A stretch of DNA of 64,000 bases. Origin: Oscheius onirici (lineage: Eukaryota > Nematoda > Chromadorea > Rhabditida > Rhabditidae). The notes under the pieces are model-generated. The model saw only the letters and a list, made by a program, of their open reading frames with translations, had not been told where the DNA came from and searched no databases. Where the stretch lies: assembly GCA_932521025.1 (NCBI GenBank), contig OW051469.1:2244398-2308397 (forward strand). Reading direction: 5' to 3'. Shown one piece after another: positions 11,337-23,456 of this stretch; the first letter of the stretch is position 1, and every line of letters starts with the position of its first letter. The position numbers and the translations under genes were made by a program.

Positions 11337-12380
11337 CTTCGAACTGAAAAGACGAGTTTGCTGAGAAAGAAAGATTTAGAAAGCAGAAAAGGAGGAGAAA
11401 ATGTTAAAATGTTGCTGAGAAAGGCTTTGTAAAGGTTCCATCCTAGTTGTGCAATTGACCGTCGCTGGGACGAGTCATGACGTCATTTGGCTAACAGTCC
11501 TTTAAACGAGCAGTTTGGATTGTTTTACATGATGAACATGGCAAGATTGTCGAGTTCTACAGCTTAAAAAACCTACTGAACGGTGGAAAAGGCTAATTTT
11601 CGGTTTTTGAGAGCCGTTTTGTGATTTCAACAAATGTTTCGAGTCATGTTCATGCACAACTAGGCGTAGAACCCGAAAATAATCTAAAACTCAAGAAACT
11701 GTCTCGAAATCTTGAAGAAAAATTGAGAAATCGTTAGGCAAAATTGAAAGAACAAATGAAAATGGTTTCAACGTGGCGCGCTTTTTGTTACTCTGACAAA
11801 CTACGTACAGAATTAGTACCGTAACCCTGTAATCACCGGACAAAACTGATGAGTCTTCTGTTCTTTCACAAAGCCTGAGATTTTTTTCCTAAGTTTTTTC
11901 TCCTTTTAAGAGTTCTAGACACGAGCCGGTCACAGCTGACACCATTATGCGGCAGTCGGCAACAAACTGCGCGCAATGAAAGCCCTGTTTACGCAGGGAA
12001 ACATTGAAACACAATTTTTACCTTTTTTTCTTCTTTTTTTTTCTCATTGTATTTCATAATTTCGACCCTGAAGTTCGTAAAGGACAGAAAAGCCAAGAAT
12101 CTAGAAAGTTGGAGCCGTTTCTCCATGATTGTCAGCCAAAAACATTCTGTTTATATTCCGCCTCCCCCTCAAGACTTTTGTAACACGACAGTTGGAAGCG
12201 TCATTGATTGTATGATCATTTTTTCTTCAAAAAACACTGCAAATGGCAAATATTGATGAGCCATAGATCTTTTTCCCTGGCTCCTTGGAATCTTCTTCGA
12301 TTGCCTTCCAATTCTATGCTAATTTTCAGGTAAACGTTCATCCACACCAACCGACAACTGGAAAAGACGATAAATCGCAA
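11337..12380. other. Divergent ZNF598-ARID4 upstream region
   Basis: About 1 kb between two divergently transcribed genes; it must hold both promoters. I see no clear TATA box or further gene. A fragment GCAGTCCTTTAAA-like sequence lies near 11505. Confidence 0.5.
12321..12329 (+). promoter_or_regulatory. Candidate trans-splice acceptor of ARID4
   Basis: AATTTTCAG sits 51 nt upstream of the ATG with no recognisable coding exon before it, which suits spliced-leader addition. Confidence 0.4.
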
Positions 12381-15300
12381 ATGCAGGTGGGTCAAAACGT
12401 CAAAATAGATTTTTGTATGAGAAACGTGTGAAATTTGGCTCAAATTGTTGTGACCACATGGAGACGAAGTGTGAACTGGCGAGACTGTGGCCCAACTTTG
12501 TTGACCACAACGACAAGATGTGTGAACTGTCGAGTCTGTAGCTAAAGACTATGTGGCAATAACGACAGAAAGATGACCGGATTTTCAGTCGGACGACCCT
12601 CCATTCCTCACCGTGGGAACAGAGGTCTCTGCCAAGTTCAAAGGAGCCTTCTGTGAGGCCAAGATCAAGAAAGTCACAAAGTCTGTGAAATGCAAGGTGA
12701 GTAGAACTTTATGGTATTTTTTAAATTCACTCCAGATTCAACTAAAAGAACATCCATACGGTTCCGTGACCGTGGAACATCCCCAGATCAAGAGCGACAA
12801 TCTAGAAGTGAACCAGATTGTCGATATCCAAGAGGGCAAGACGACCAAGAAGGGAATGATCCAGAGCATCAAAGACTGTAGCACCTACCATGTCGGTCAG
12901 TTTTTCTCTGACTCTTAATCCGTCTCTTTGACTCACCAGCCTGACTGTTTTTCTGTCAGTCTATCTCTGACTCTTCCACTCTCAGTATTTCTGTTCCGTC
13001 AAGGGTTGGGCGGACAAGCTTACGCAATTTTGCGTAAAGGAGTGGCGTGACTTGCTTCGTTGAAAATTTAGAGATTATGGATTGTTGCCGCTATTTTTCC
13101 CAGATTCCCTGGCCAGGATCCACCTGTAATAAATATGAAATCTGAAAAAAATATTACCTGGCACGAAGTTTCCTATTTTCCGGCTACCCGAACTCTCTCA
13201 GAACTTATACGGATCAACCGGTCCCTGCTTATCCCTGAGCAGTTACCCTGATTCTATTTCCTACTCAAAATAATTGAGCATAAATATTTGGCAAGGTGAG
13301 GAATCGAACCCGGGTCGTCTGTGTGAAGACAGCGACTCTTAACAATACACCAAAATTTCGTGGCCTCGGACAAACAGACAAACAAAGCCGCAGAGTCAGC
13401 CACAGACACCATTGCACTTTATTATTACAGATATTACAGATCTTTTCTCTCTGATCTAAAACTTTTTTCAGTTTTCAACGACGGTGATGAAAAAACCCTT
13501 CGTCGGACGCAGATGTGTCTCAAAGGTGGAAGACACTTTGACGAAAAGGTCAGTCTAGACGCCATGCCTCTCTACAACCCGGAGCAATGGATCAATGATC
13601 CTGAACTGGTCAGAGGGACAGAGATTATGCCGAAGGAGATGGTCAAGAAGCTGAAAAAGTGAGTAAATGTCAGAAAAAAAACTAAAGAGAGTTTAGGAGA
13701 AAGATGGAAGATAGCTCTCCATCCAGCAAGAACAAGAAGCGAAAGGAGAGAGAAGAGAGTGACGACGAGTTGGAGAAGAAGAAACGAGAGAAGAGAGCAG
13801 CAGCTTCAGCTGCCACTGTAGCTATTGGCGAGATGGGAGACCAGGTAAGGGTTTTGACTATTTTCAACCCAGACATGACTTCAGTTTCTGGCGAATTAAC
13901 GCGTTTTTGAGTTATGCGATGTTCTGCAAACTTGTAGTTTTTCGTCTGTTCTACAACTTTGCAAAACATTGTTTGGGCTAAAAATCACGCCTTCGGTATG
14001 AAAACCATCAATCAACGAAAAAACTGAAAATGAAACAAGTTTGGGAGAAAACTCAGTTTTTTCGAAGTAGAATAATAAACAAAAGAGAATGTTAGACCTA
14101 TTGAAGCATGTCAAATACTTTTGAAACACGGGGAATCGAACCCTGACCATGTGTTTCACAGTCGACGCACTCATCCACTAGGCTATGCGAGCGAGAAGGC
14201 TTGCAGCTTTGGCAGTATTCATGAACTTAGATAAGAGACCAATACACTGAGATAAGAGGCAATAGGGGGAGGCTCGCTTTAAATCCACAAGAATATGGAC
14301 CTTTTCTTTAAAATTATGAAGCCTCTTACTCGTAGGTGCCAGGCAACAATTAGCCTGTCACATCTGTACCTCCCGGCACTTTTCTCTTTTATGGAACTGA
14401 TTTTTGAGGGGCTCGCAGGGCAGATGCGAAATTACACCTCCCTTCCTACAATTCTTTCATTTCCAGGGCGACACGGAGATCAGCTGTGACGGCTCGTCCA
14501 GTGGCGACGCGAGCGACGTTGAAAAGGAAAAGGAGAAGGAGAGGAAGAAGGTCGAGATGGAGAAGAGGGAGAAGAGTGTGGCTAGGAGTCCATCTGAGGC
14601 TACTATTAAGGTAGGAGAGGAATAGTAATCAGTGGTTGCACTGCAATAGGCGCCTCCCTTCGTTCAAACAATCCTAAACTCGCGTTTTTCACCATTTTCT
14701 ATTTTTTCCCGTTTATAACCAAGCTTATTGAATTCAGTGTGTAAAGCAACCACCAGGACGTGAAAAGTAGTCGAAATTATCATGAAGCTGACGCTTGCTC
14801 TATATATATAAGCCGTCCTCGGACATTGATCTTCCATTTCTGACCATTTTCGACCAATTTCCACATCTAGAGGGTTGTTTTACACGCTGAATTCATTTAG
14901 CACACTTAAAAATGTAAAATAGAAAGGAAAATGGTGAAAAACGCAATTTCAGGCCAGTTTGGGAATTCGCGCCAAAAATGTTTGAACGAAGGGAGTACAA
15001 CCGTAACAGTGATAGTAACAGTAACAACAACAGTGACAGTAACAAGAACAGTAACTTTATGTAATTTTACAGTTTTCAACTGGAGATGTGGTCTGCTACT
15101 TTGACGAGATTCCAGCCAAAGGAAAATGGCTTCCGGGAGTCGTTGTCTCTCGTCGTGCTTACCGTAACTCACCAAAAGCCAGTGTCGTGACCAAAAAGGA
15201 GCTTCCAGTCAGACTCTTCACTAATGGTCGATAGTAAGTCCATTTCCGTTCTCCCTTCCAATATAACTCGTAGTATTCGCGTGGCACCCGGTGGTCTGAC

Positions 15301-18300
15301 GGCCTTCAAGAAACAGAAAGTCACGAATAAGGATCTGGAAGGAATGGAACCGAACCTGAAGACGGCGATTGAACGAGCTCAAGCCTTTGCGGAGAAGCAG
15401 ACTTTGCCAACTTCGTGGAAGAGGGCCGAGATCTGGGATGAGGAAGAGGCTGGACCTTCTAAGGAAAAAGACGATAAGAAGAAGGAGGTCAAAAAGGATG
15501 AGAAGGAGAAGAAAAAAGAGAGCGACTCGTCTTCTTCGGAAAGCAGTGATGATGAACCAGCTGGGGAGGAAGCTGATCTATTTGTGGCTCAGTTGTACAA
15601 GTTCCAGGAGGAGAGAGGTAGGGAGACACAGGAACAGGGACAGGGACAGGGACAGAAAAATCATACAGTTCAGGAACTCCAATCAATCGTGTTCCCGTAC
15701 TCGGAGGTCGAGAAATCGACATGTACCGCTTCTACCGCTGCGTCGAGCACTACGGCGGCCACAAGAAGGTATCCGTGAATGGCGAATGGAAAAAGGTCAT
15801 GATCCGACTGAAGCTGGAAGGATGTCCCGGAGCAACTCCCGTCACTATCAAAAACGCCTACTCTAGGTACTTTCCTCATTTTTTTAAATTTAACTATTCG
15901 TGACAGATACCTCCAAGCGTTTGCGGTTTTCTACAAGAGTCTCGGATCCTCTTGGACTCAGTCTACTGGAACTGGGACGGCTAGTCCTCGGGATGGAAGA
16001 AGACTACTGATGAGAGGATCAATGGATGAGAAGAAGAAGAAAAAGACGGAAAGGAAGCCGGGAGAGAAGGAATCGACCGTGGAGAAAGAGTCCAGTGTCG
16101 AGTCGAAGGACGACAGAAAGGAGAAGAAGGAGGTTGAGAAGAAGGAACCGGAGAAGAAGGAGAAAGAGAAGAAAGAAGTGGTCAAAAAGGAGGTGAAGCC
16201 GGAGAAAATTGAGAGGAGTCTCTCGATTTCGGAGAAGGAGAAGAAGGAGGAAGTGAAAGAGAAGAGTAAGGAAGTAGCAGGCTCGAGTAAGAAGGAAGAG
16301 AAAAAAGAGGAGAAAAAGAAGGAAGAAAAGAAGAAGCCCGAGAGGAAGAAGGAGGATTCGGAGAGCACGGAACAGTCGGAGAAGGAGAAGAAGGAGGCTG
16401 TTAGCAAGCCTGGACCGGTGAGTTGCTGTCTGCTTTACTCCTTTTGTTCAAGTGTCCAATCAATTCGTAAACCTCCACCACATAGGTCTATTCTAACGTC
16501 TAAAGTTTAAGTTTAAGTTTATTTTGACGGAATCGAGGGGTATCATGTAGAAACAGTAGTTTCTTCGAATCCTTCGCCGCTCTCAGGTCTCGACCACTGC
16601 CCAGTTTTTGCTCATCCAGCAGGTGACGTCCTGACCGAGTCGTGAAGACATCTTCTTGATTGAAGTTCTGGGATTGGAATCCTTTCCACAGTAGATTCTG
16701 GCCTTGGTAGAATCGCTAACGTCAAAAATCAAATGGGAAAGTCTTTAGCTCCTTTTTTCAATTTTGCAATACTTTCGACATCGGAATAGACGTACCTGGT
16801 GTAGTTTTCGACGCTGAATCGATTGAACCCATTTAGAGAGCGAAAATTTTTTTGTAAAGCATCAAAAAAGAAAAAAATGAAATCGTGACGGGACCCGTCT
16901 AATGGGTCTCGCAGCGGTTTTGCCATTTTGCCAGTCCCGGAGAGTCTTTAAAACTTCATTTTCAGTCAACCGAAAAGAAGGAAAAAAAGGAGAAAAAGGA
17001 AAAAAAAGAGGAGGGAGAAGGTGCCGAGACTGAGCCTGAACCCGAAGTTACCAAGAAGAAAGTCTCAGCTCCGAAATATGCCAAAGGACCCAAAGGGGCC
17101 ATTGATGGAGAGGATACGGACGAAGAATATATGCCTGCTGACTGGTACCATACTTTTTTGAAACAATATTATAAACAATTCAGTTTTACCCAATTTTATT
17201 TGGGACAGAAGGTTCGAGCTTATCATCACGGTAAGTGGTACGATGCTAGAGTCATTGGATCGGAATACATCGTACCGAAGGAAATGATACCTGTTCTGAA
17301 GAGATACGAAGAGGTGAGAGAGACTGAGGGACAGAAATTCAATCATTTAGGCGGAGGGACATGGCAAACCTGGCCCGGAATCAGGCCAGCTTTTGCGGCG
17401 AACTAAAAAAAGTCATTTCTCATTTATTTCTGATTTTTCTTGTTTAAAAATACTTCGTAGGGTACGATTTAATTATTACATCGAAAAAATACAAGATAAC
17501 AGAAAACTGACAACGAAAATGAAAGATTCTTCCGATTTTCCAGAAATTTCGTTGAAAACTTCAGGAATTTTTCGATTTCTTCTCTTTTTTTCTGTTTTCT
17601 TGTAATTTTTTGATGCAATAATTAGTTCTTACCCAACAAAGTATTTATAAACAAGAAAAATCAGAATTAAATCCGAAATGAATTTTTTTAGCCCGCCGCA
17701 AAATTGGCACCTGGCCGAAGCTGGCTTGATTCCGGGCCAGGTTTCCATGCTGGACAGAAAGACAGAGCGACTGATAGATTTAAATTTCAGAACCAGAGAA
17801 CCCCATGGTTCCCTGACGAACTGTGCAACTATCTAAGGAGATGCATCAATGACGCCAAAGTCATGGTCCACTATCTGGGATGGAATAGTCGCTACGATGA
17901 GAATATCTCCTTGGCGAAGATTAGAGCCAGTCTAAAAGTACCTAAAAATATTAATTTTGGCCAATTATTTTCCTTTAGGACCAGGACACGTCTCTCCAGC
18001 TGTTCCGCTGTGGAAACAGCTACGGATATTATCTACAGGAGCCCTTTCTGCAGAGACTCGTAACCTGGGCCCGGGGATACGAAGGCATTGGACAGCTGAA
18101 AAAAGAAACGGAAGATCACGGAAAGGTCTGTGGAATGGGTGGCTATCGACCCCGAAGAGTCAGCGTCAGTCAGTACGAGCAGATTGAAGCTGCAGCTCGA
18201 CAGAGACGAGCCCAGTTGGCTGCAATTCCTCGGTCCTCTTCCAACTCGATTTCTTCGCCTCCTCCAGCCGTAATACCGGAAGAAGAACCGCGACCGTCTG

Positions 18301-20517
18301 CTCCAGCTCCAGAGCCGGAGAGACCTGTAGTTCCGAGAACTGAGGCGGTTCCAATCATATCAATAGCCTCGTCCGCTCGGCCAGCTGTAGAGTTGAAAAA
18401 AGAGCCGACCCCGGTGTCATCGCCTAAACCGAAGAGACAGCGGACAATTTCTACAAACAGCAGCACAAGAACTGCTTCTCCGGCAGTGCTGCCGACTCCG
18501 CCAGCGGTTCCGACACCTCCTCCAGCTAGAAGCATCTCACCTCCTGTAAGTTTTCCTGTTTCTCTGTCTCTCTGTTTGGTTTTTTTTTCAATTTAACCGT
18601 TCCAAGCGATATTTGATCGTCCCAAGAGAAAAAAGATTAAAAATTACTGTAGGCAACAAAGTTTATGTTTCATCGCTATTCCGTATGAGAGATGCTGGGA
18701 ACTGGCGAAACTGAAGGCTGTTGACGGAGACAAACAGAAACAAACGACAAACAGAAAATGAAAGAAAATCATGCTGAACATCCGTTTCGAAACAATTTTT
18801 TTCTTGGGACGGTCAGTTTTTTTCATGCTCATGGGACCGTCAAATTTTTTCCTGCTCTTGGGACGGCCAAATTTTTTCTTGGGACGGTCAAAAGTCATGG
18901 GACGGTTAAAATGAAAAGGAGCCCTCTGTCTCTCTGACTCTCTTTGGAACATACTCTGTTCCAGAAGCCGATTTCTGCCCCGATCAAGAAGTCATCCCGA
19001 ACAGCCTCAATCTCCGAAGACGCCGTCCAGATGCCCCCTCCGGTCAAGAGTCCTGAGAAGAAGATTGAGCCAAAAGAGGAGATAAAAGTTGAACCAAAAA
19101 TAGTCGAAATCAAGGCTCCAGAAACCGGTAAAGGTTCCAGATAAGTATCTCAAATAATTTTTTAGTCAAACTGAAAAAGACACCAACTCCGGAGATCAAG
19201 GAACTGTCTCCAGTAGAGGAGAAGGAAGTGATTGAGCCGAAGCCAGTTGAAGTCCCTGAGACTGTCGCGGAAGAAATTGCTGATGAAGAAAAGATGAAAG
19301 AGGAGGAATTTGAAGAGGAGACAGTAGAGGAAGAACCGCCGATGATTTGTGACATGCCCAGACGACCGACTCTTATTGGAATGGGTATTTTGGTTCTTAG
19401 GACAAAAGACCCGTCAAGTTTTAGCAAAAGCCGAAGCAGATTACTATCTGGAAGAGACTAAAGAAGAGGAAGACGATGATGAAGAATTTGATCAGATGGA
19501 AGAGGAAGCCAAAAACGTCTGTGACAGTACAAGAGATGAGTCTGATACAGGGTCTGGATCTGCGACTCCGATTCGGGAAGACGGGGAAGATGGTAAGAGA
19601 GACAGAGAGATAGAGAGACAGAGACTGAGAGTAGGAGAGTCAGAGAGACAGTAAATCAGAGAGACATAGAGGCAGAGAGTCAGAGAGCCAGAGAGCCAGG
19701 GAGACATAGAGTGAGAGAGACAGAGAGAGATAGAGACAGGGAGTCAGAGAAACAGAGAGAAGGTGAAAGAGACAGAGGGACAGAGAGGTAGAGACTCGCA
19801 GAGTCGGAGAGACTGAGAGTCAGAGAGACAGAGAGTGAGAGACAGAAAGACAGAGAGACAGAGAGTCAGAAAGACCGAGACACAGAGAGACTGAATTAGC
19901 AGATTCTTCCAGATACTGAACAACTGGACGACACAGCTGGTCCGCTAATGATGCCTCCTGGCCGAGGCGGTCGCGGTCTGAAGCGAAAGAGACTGATGAA
20001 CTCGAGACACAGTCAGATGGTCGTAGATAAAAAGTACATGAAGAACAAGAAGGAAAGGCCTGGAGAGGAGAATAGTGATGAGGAAGATGAAGAAGACTGT
20101 AGGTTCTTTACTTTTCTGGGACTTTCTTTCAGCCGCCTTCAACAAAGACTCCTGGGTCAAGCGAAAGAACGTCTTGTACAAACAGCTGGAAGCTGAAGGA
20201 GCTCTGAATGACTGTAGCTGTCTCGGAATCGTCGATATTGGTAAGAGAGTCAATTTTTCTGAACTCTTCTTTCAGTCACTCTTACCGAGGGCCTGCCTCC
20301 AGAGGAGCAGATCAAAATTGTCGAGGAGAGGGAAGTTCTCCTCCGAGAGATGTATTCCACCGCCAAGAGACAGATAGTCCAGTTGGAGAAGCTCCGAAAA
20401 GCTCAGGAGGACAAGAAGAGAGAGGAGCGAGACAAGGAGAAACAGCTCGCCAAGGAGGGCTTGGGCTCACCGGCTCCGAGCAGTAGTAGCACTGCCACTG
20501 TAGAGAATGTAACATAA
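12381..20517 (+). CDS. ARID4: ARID4/RBBP1-type chromatin protein (Tudor, ARID, chromobarrel)
   Basis: Nineteen exons: 12381-12386, 12589-12696, 12736-12895, 13472-13658, 13697-13844, 14467-14610, 15073-15233, 15274-15617, 15674-15866, 15907-16417, 16966-17313, 17791-17937, 17979-18545, 18965-19127, 19166-19384, 19401-19592, 19913-20098, 20133-20240, 20276-20517. They total 4134 nt (1377 aa). The start [19 protein letters not shown] aligns with the usual ARID4 N-terminus. Order: Tudor region ([19 protein letters not shown] near 92-110), RBB1NT (about 252-330), ARID (about 411-503), Lys/Glu-rich linker, chromobarrel (about 732-815, [12 protein letters not shown]), acidic and coiled C-terminus. 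ARID4 proteins bridge modified histones to Sin3/HDAC repressor complexes in the nucleus. Exon 11 may hide a 39-nt in-frame intron. Exons 15 and 16 need a 16-nt intron. AATAAA follows near 20560. Confidence 0.93.
13195..13440 (-). mobile_element. tRNA-Glu-like SINE with minisatellite part (copy 1)
   Basis: On the minus strand: GTGTATTGTTAAGAATCG (A-box side), a CTTCACA-type anticodon loop, then CCCGGGTTCGATTCC (B-box). The flank GATCAACCGGTCCC and TCTATTTCCTACTCAAAATA matches the copy at 35028-35415. It lies in an ARID4 intron. Confidence 0.7.
13895..14285 (-). mobile_element. Palindrome plus SINE-like copy S2
   Basis: A family C palindrome (GATGTTCTGCAAACTTGTAG with CTACAACTTTGCAAAACAT) lies at 13905-13975. 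Next to it is a minus-strand SINE copy: 5' block TTTAAAGCGAGCCTCCCCC (complement at 14266-14283), A-box side GCATAGCCTAGTGGATGAG, B-box GGGTTCGATTCCCC (14131-14143). It sits in intron 5 of ARID4. Confidence 0.65.
19595..19895. repeat. GACAGAGA/GTCAGAGA tract filling an ARID4 intron
   Basis: The intron between exons 16 and 17 consists almost wholly of these units, beginning a few bases after the donor GTAAGAGAGACAGAG and ending just before the acceptor. Confidence 0.8.
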
Positions 20518-20590
20518 TCAATGTGATTACTATTAATATTTTCTGGGATCTCATTTTCTAATAAATATTTTCTGGGCTCCAAAATTACCG

Positions 20591-20832
20591 TATTACCTCT
20601 ATTAGAAGCACCCATCTTACGTAAGAGATACGCAATTACGTATTCACATTTTTCAGGGTCAAGACGATATTTTTCAGCTTTTTGATGTTTTGCAAAGTTG
20701 TAGAGGACGTTAGGGGTTACATCTCCACAAAACATCATAAAGTCAAGAAATGCAGTCTTGAACCCGAAAAATGCGAATACGCAATTGCGTATTTCTCACG
20801 TAAGGGGGGTGCTTCTAATAGAGGTAATATGA
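20591..20832. mobile_element. Hairpin MITE, family B (TA-flanked)
   Basis: Left terminus TTACCTCTATTAGAAGCACC, right terminus GGTGCTTCTAATAGAGGTAA, each flanked by TA. Inner arms pair further (TACGCAATTACGTATTC with GAATACGCAATTGCGTA; TTTTTCAGGGTCAAGAC with GTCTTGAACCCGAAAAA). Total about 240 bp, no coding capacity. It lies in the spacer 20518-20882 between ARID4 and a receptor gene. Confidence 0.85.
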
Positions 20833-20882
20833 CCACAAAGAGACGGAAGAACAGTGAGAGACAGATGGATTTTAAAAAATAT

Positions 20883-23222
20883 TTACTCGACTCTCGAAGA
20901 AACAACACTCTTCTTCCGCTGTAGATTCAAGACTTCCAGGTCCCGATTGCAGAAGAGGTGGCACCTCATCTTCTTCCTGACCATTGGACTAAAGGCCAGA
21001 ATCAGGTAGCAGTTGACTATAGAGTAGAAGTCTGTCACGGCACTGTGGATTGAAAAGTATTGGTAGGACGGAACGTCTGTGATTTGAGTAAAAATCATGT
21101 AGGCAAAGTAGATGAGCTCGAGCATACAAATGCAGACTCCCAGAGCTGTGGCAGACTTCTCGACACTGTTACCAGTCTAAAGGAGAGTCAGTCTCTCTGT
21201 CTCTCTCTGTTACCTGGTTCTTCTTTCCTGGGACAGTCTTCCGAGACAGTAACTTGACTGAGGATACGATATAGCTAATTACAATGGCTGTGGCTTGAAC
21301 TATCTCATAGAGGGCTCCCGCTTTGTAGAGCCAATCTCTTTGGGTAGCATCGAAAATTTTTGGAGTCGCTCTCTAGAGTATTCTTTACAGTTGTCTCTCT
21401 GACTCTCTGCCTCTTTGACTCATTGTAGGGATGGCAAACCTGGCCCAACCTGGCCAGGCTAGGCCCGGTTGGGCCAGGTTTGGCGGCTCGGATCGTTGCG
21501 GGACCCTCGCGGCGGGCTACTGTTGCAAATCGATGAAACTTCATTTTTCTTGTAGTTTTCTTATTTTATTGTCGTTGTTGGTGACTTTATAACGTGTTGC
21601 AAGGAAAAAAAAACCACTAGTACAAGAATCTAAAAGAAAAATAGAGTTTTATCGATTTGCTACAGTAACCCGCCGCGAAGTTTCCGCCGCGATCTGAGCT
21701 GCCAAACCTGACCCAACCGGACCTGGCCAGGTTTGGCGCGCTGTTTACAACCCAACCTGGTCTGGCCGGCGCGACTTTACTCTCTGAATCTCCGATTCTC
21801 TGACTCTCTGTGTCTCTTTCCCTCTGTCTCCCTGTCTCTCTCACTCACTCTCAGTTTCCTCTCAGGAAATTCCAGATATCCAGTCTGAAAAACAGCTGCA
21901 GTTCCTCCCAACAAGAGACCAGGAACTATTTGAAAGATATGCGACCAATTGACTTCAGGATTCCTCTGTAAAATCAACTCAATCAGCTCTATGGAACAAA
22001 CCATTGCAAATTGCATAGGACATGCGACAGCATACGCCCTGTTAACAGCGATGAGAACACTGCTCATTCCCTGAGAGTGACGCTTTTCTATAGATTTGAG
22101 GTCAAAATACCTGATTGGCTCGGGCAAACCAGGCTAGGAAGAGGTAGCATTTCGCATAGTAGTCACCATAGTGGGAGACAAAAGACAGAGTGATGCCCCA
22201 ACCGGGAAGAGAGACACCTAATTGGTTAGTCTAACGGAACAGTGACAGAACAAACCAATGAAATTGATCAGTAAAGAAGTCACATCCAGAAGACCGAGAA
22301 CACTGAAATATCGGAAGAAGGAGCTCTTAAAGGTTCCGTTTCTGAAAAAAAAATCATGGAAAAAGTTACTGTAACTGTTACTGTTCCTGTTCCTCTTATT
22401 GTCACTGTGATTGTGACTGTGACTGTTACTGTGACTACGAACCTTACTCTTACTGTCACTATTGCTGTTACGGTTAGTAGACATGGCTGACGGGCCGGCC
22501 CGCGGGCAAATTTTAGAAAAAGGGGTGTTTTTTTACCAAAATCTGCATTTTTTCGTCATTTTTAGATAAAAAAGGTCAGCAAAATATAACAATATTATTA
22601 TTCTTTGATTTAGTTCTAAAATGCGCTAAAATGCACTATAACCAGCTTCATTTTTGGATGACCACCTTCATTTTTGGTCCGATCCCGGTCCGACGGCCAA
22701 GTCTGGGGACCGAGCCAGGACCTGGAATCGAAATTGGAAGGCGAAATTTGGTCTAAACACAGATGCACTCAAGGCTTTGCCAATGACCGGGACGATAGTG
22801 CTACAAAGCCGTAAAATGAGAAAGAGCAAGGAGAAAGTCTCAATTAGAACACGTTCCTTGTCTTATCTCAAAATACACCTCTCTGGGCTGCAGAGTAGCA
22901 CCCCCCAAGCCACCAATGGTGCGTTACATGACACAAAACTTGCTTGAGACTGGCCTGACAGGTTACTGTCACTGTCACTATGACTGTTACTCTTACTGTC
23001 TCTCTGTCTCTCAACCAACCTCTCTCTGAACAGCAAAACAATCAGCGATATGTACAAAGGACAGGTGAAAATCGAAATGATCGAAAATACAATTGCAACA
23101 ATATCAAAACCGTCGTACGTAGCAGTAACATTCGACATAGGATGTTTGTACGGGAATGAGCAGCTTTCTCTCTCTGGGATGGGAAATGGACTTGGTGTAC
23201 CCTGCAATAGATTGGAAATCAT
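20883..23222 (-). CDS. Serpentine (7TM) chemoreceptor, Srg-like
   Basis: Six exons from 23222 to 20883: 23222-23020, 22341-22256, 22217-22111, 22070-21849, 21372-21214, 21176-20883. They total 1071 nt (356 aa) with all phases matching. TM1 is in exon 1 (VAIVFSIISIFTCPLYISL), followed by the Srg-type RNGTFKSSFFRYFSVLGLL junction. TM3-4 contain NRAYAVACP and TM7 reads DFYSIVNCYLILAFSPMVRK, ending in a basic tail. Srg receptors are nematode chemosensory GPCRs. The start at 23222 (MISNLLQ) is the nearest in-frame ATG; an upstream in-frame ATG near 23351 would lengthen the N-terminus. It shares family features with the partial gene at 1-970 and is on the opposite strand. Confidence 0.75.
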
Positions 23223-23456
23223 GGGGTAATTGAGGTAATCGCGTGACAACAGAACATTTGTTGATGAGAGGTATAACTGTAGGTTTGTGTCGAGAGAGAA
23301 AGAGGTCAGAGTTCTAGGAAGGGGGAAAGAGTGAAGATTGCTCTCAAACAATTTCCTCCCATTGAAATGTTTGACTCATAACTCAGCAAACAGGACAAGA
23401 AAAATCTGTCTCTCTGTCCTCTCAATTTCAAGCTTCATACAATTCTTGAAATTCAT

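Noticed and set aside
15958-16407. Long Ser/Phe-rich open frame on the minus strand
   Set aside because: It is the antisense shadow of the Lys/Glu-rich linker of ARID4; GAG/AAG codons read backwards give CTC/CTT.
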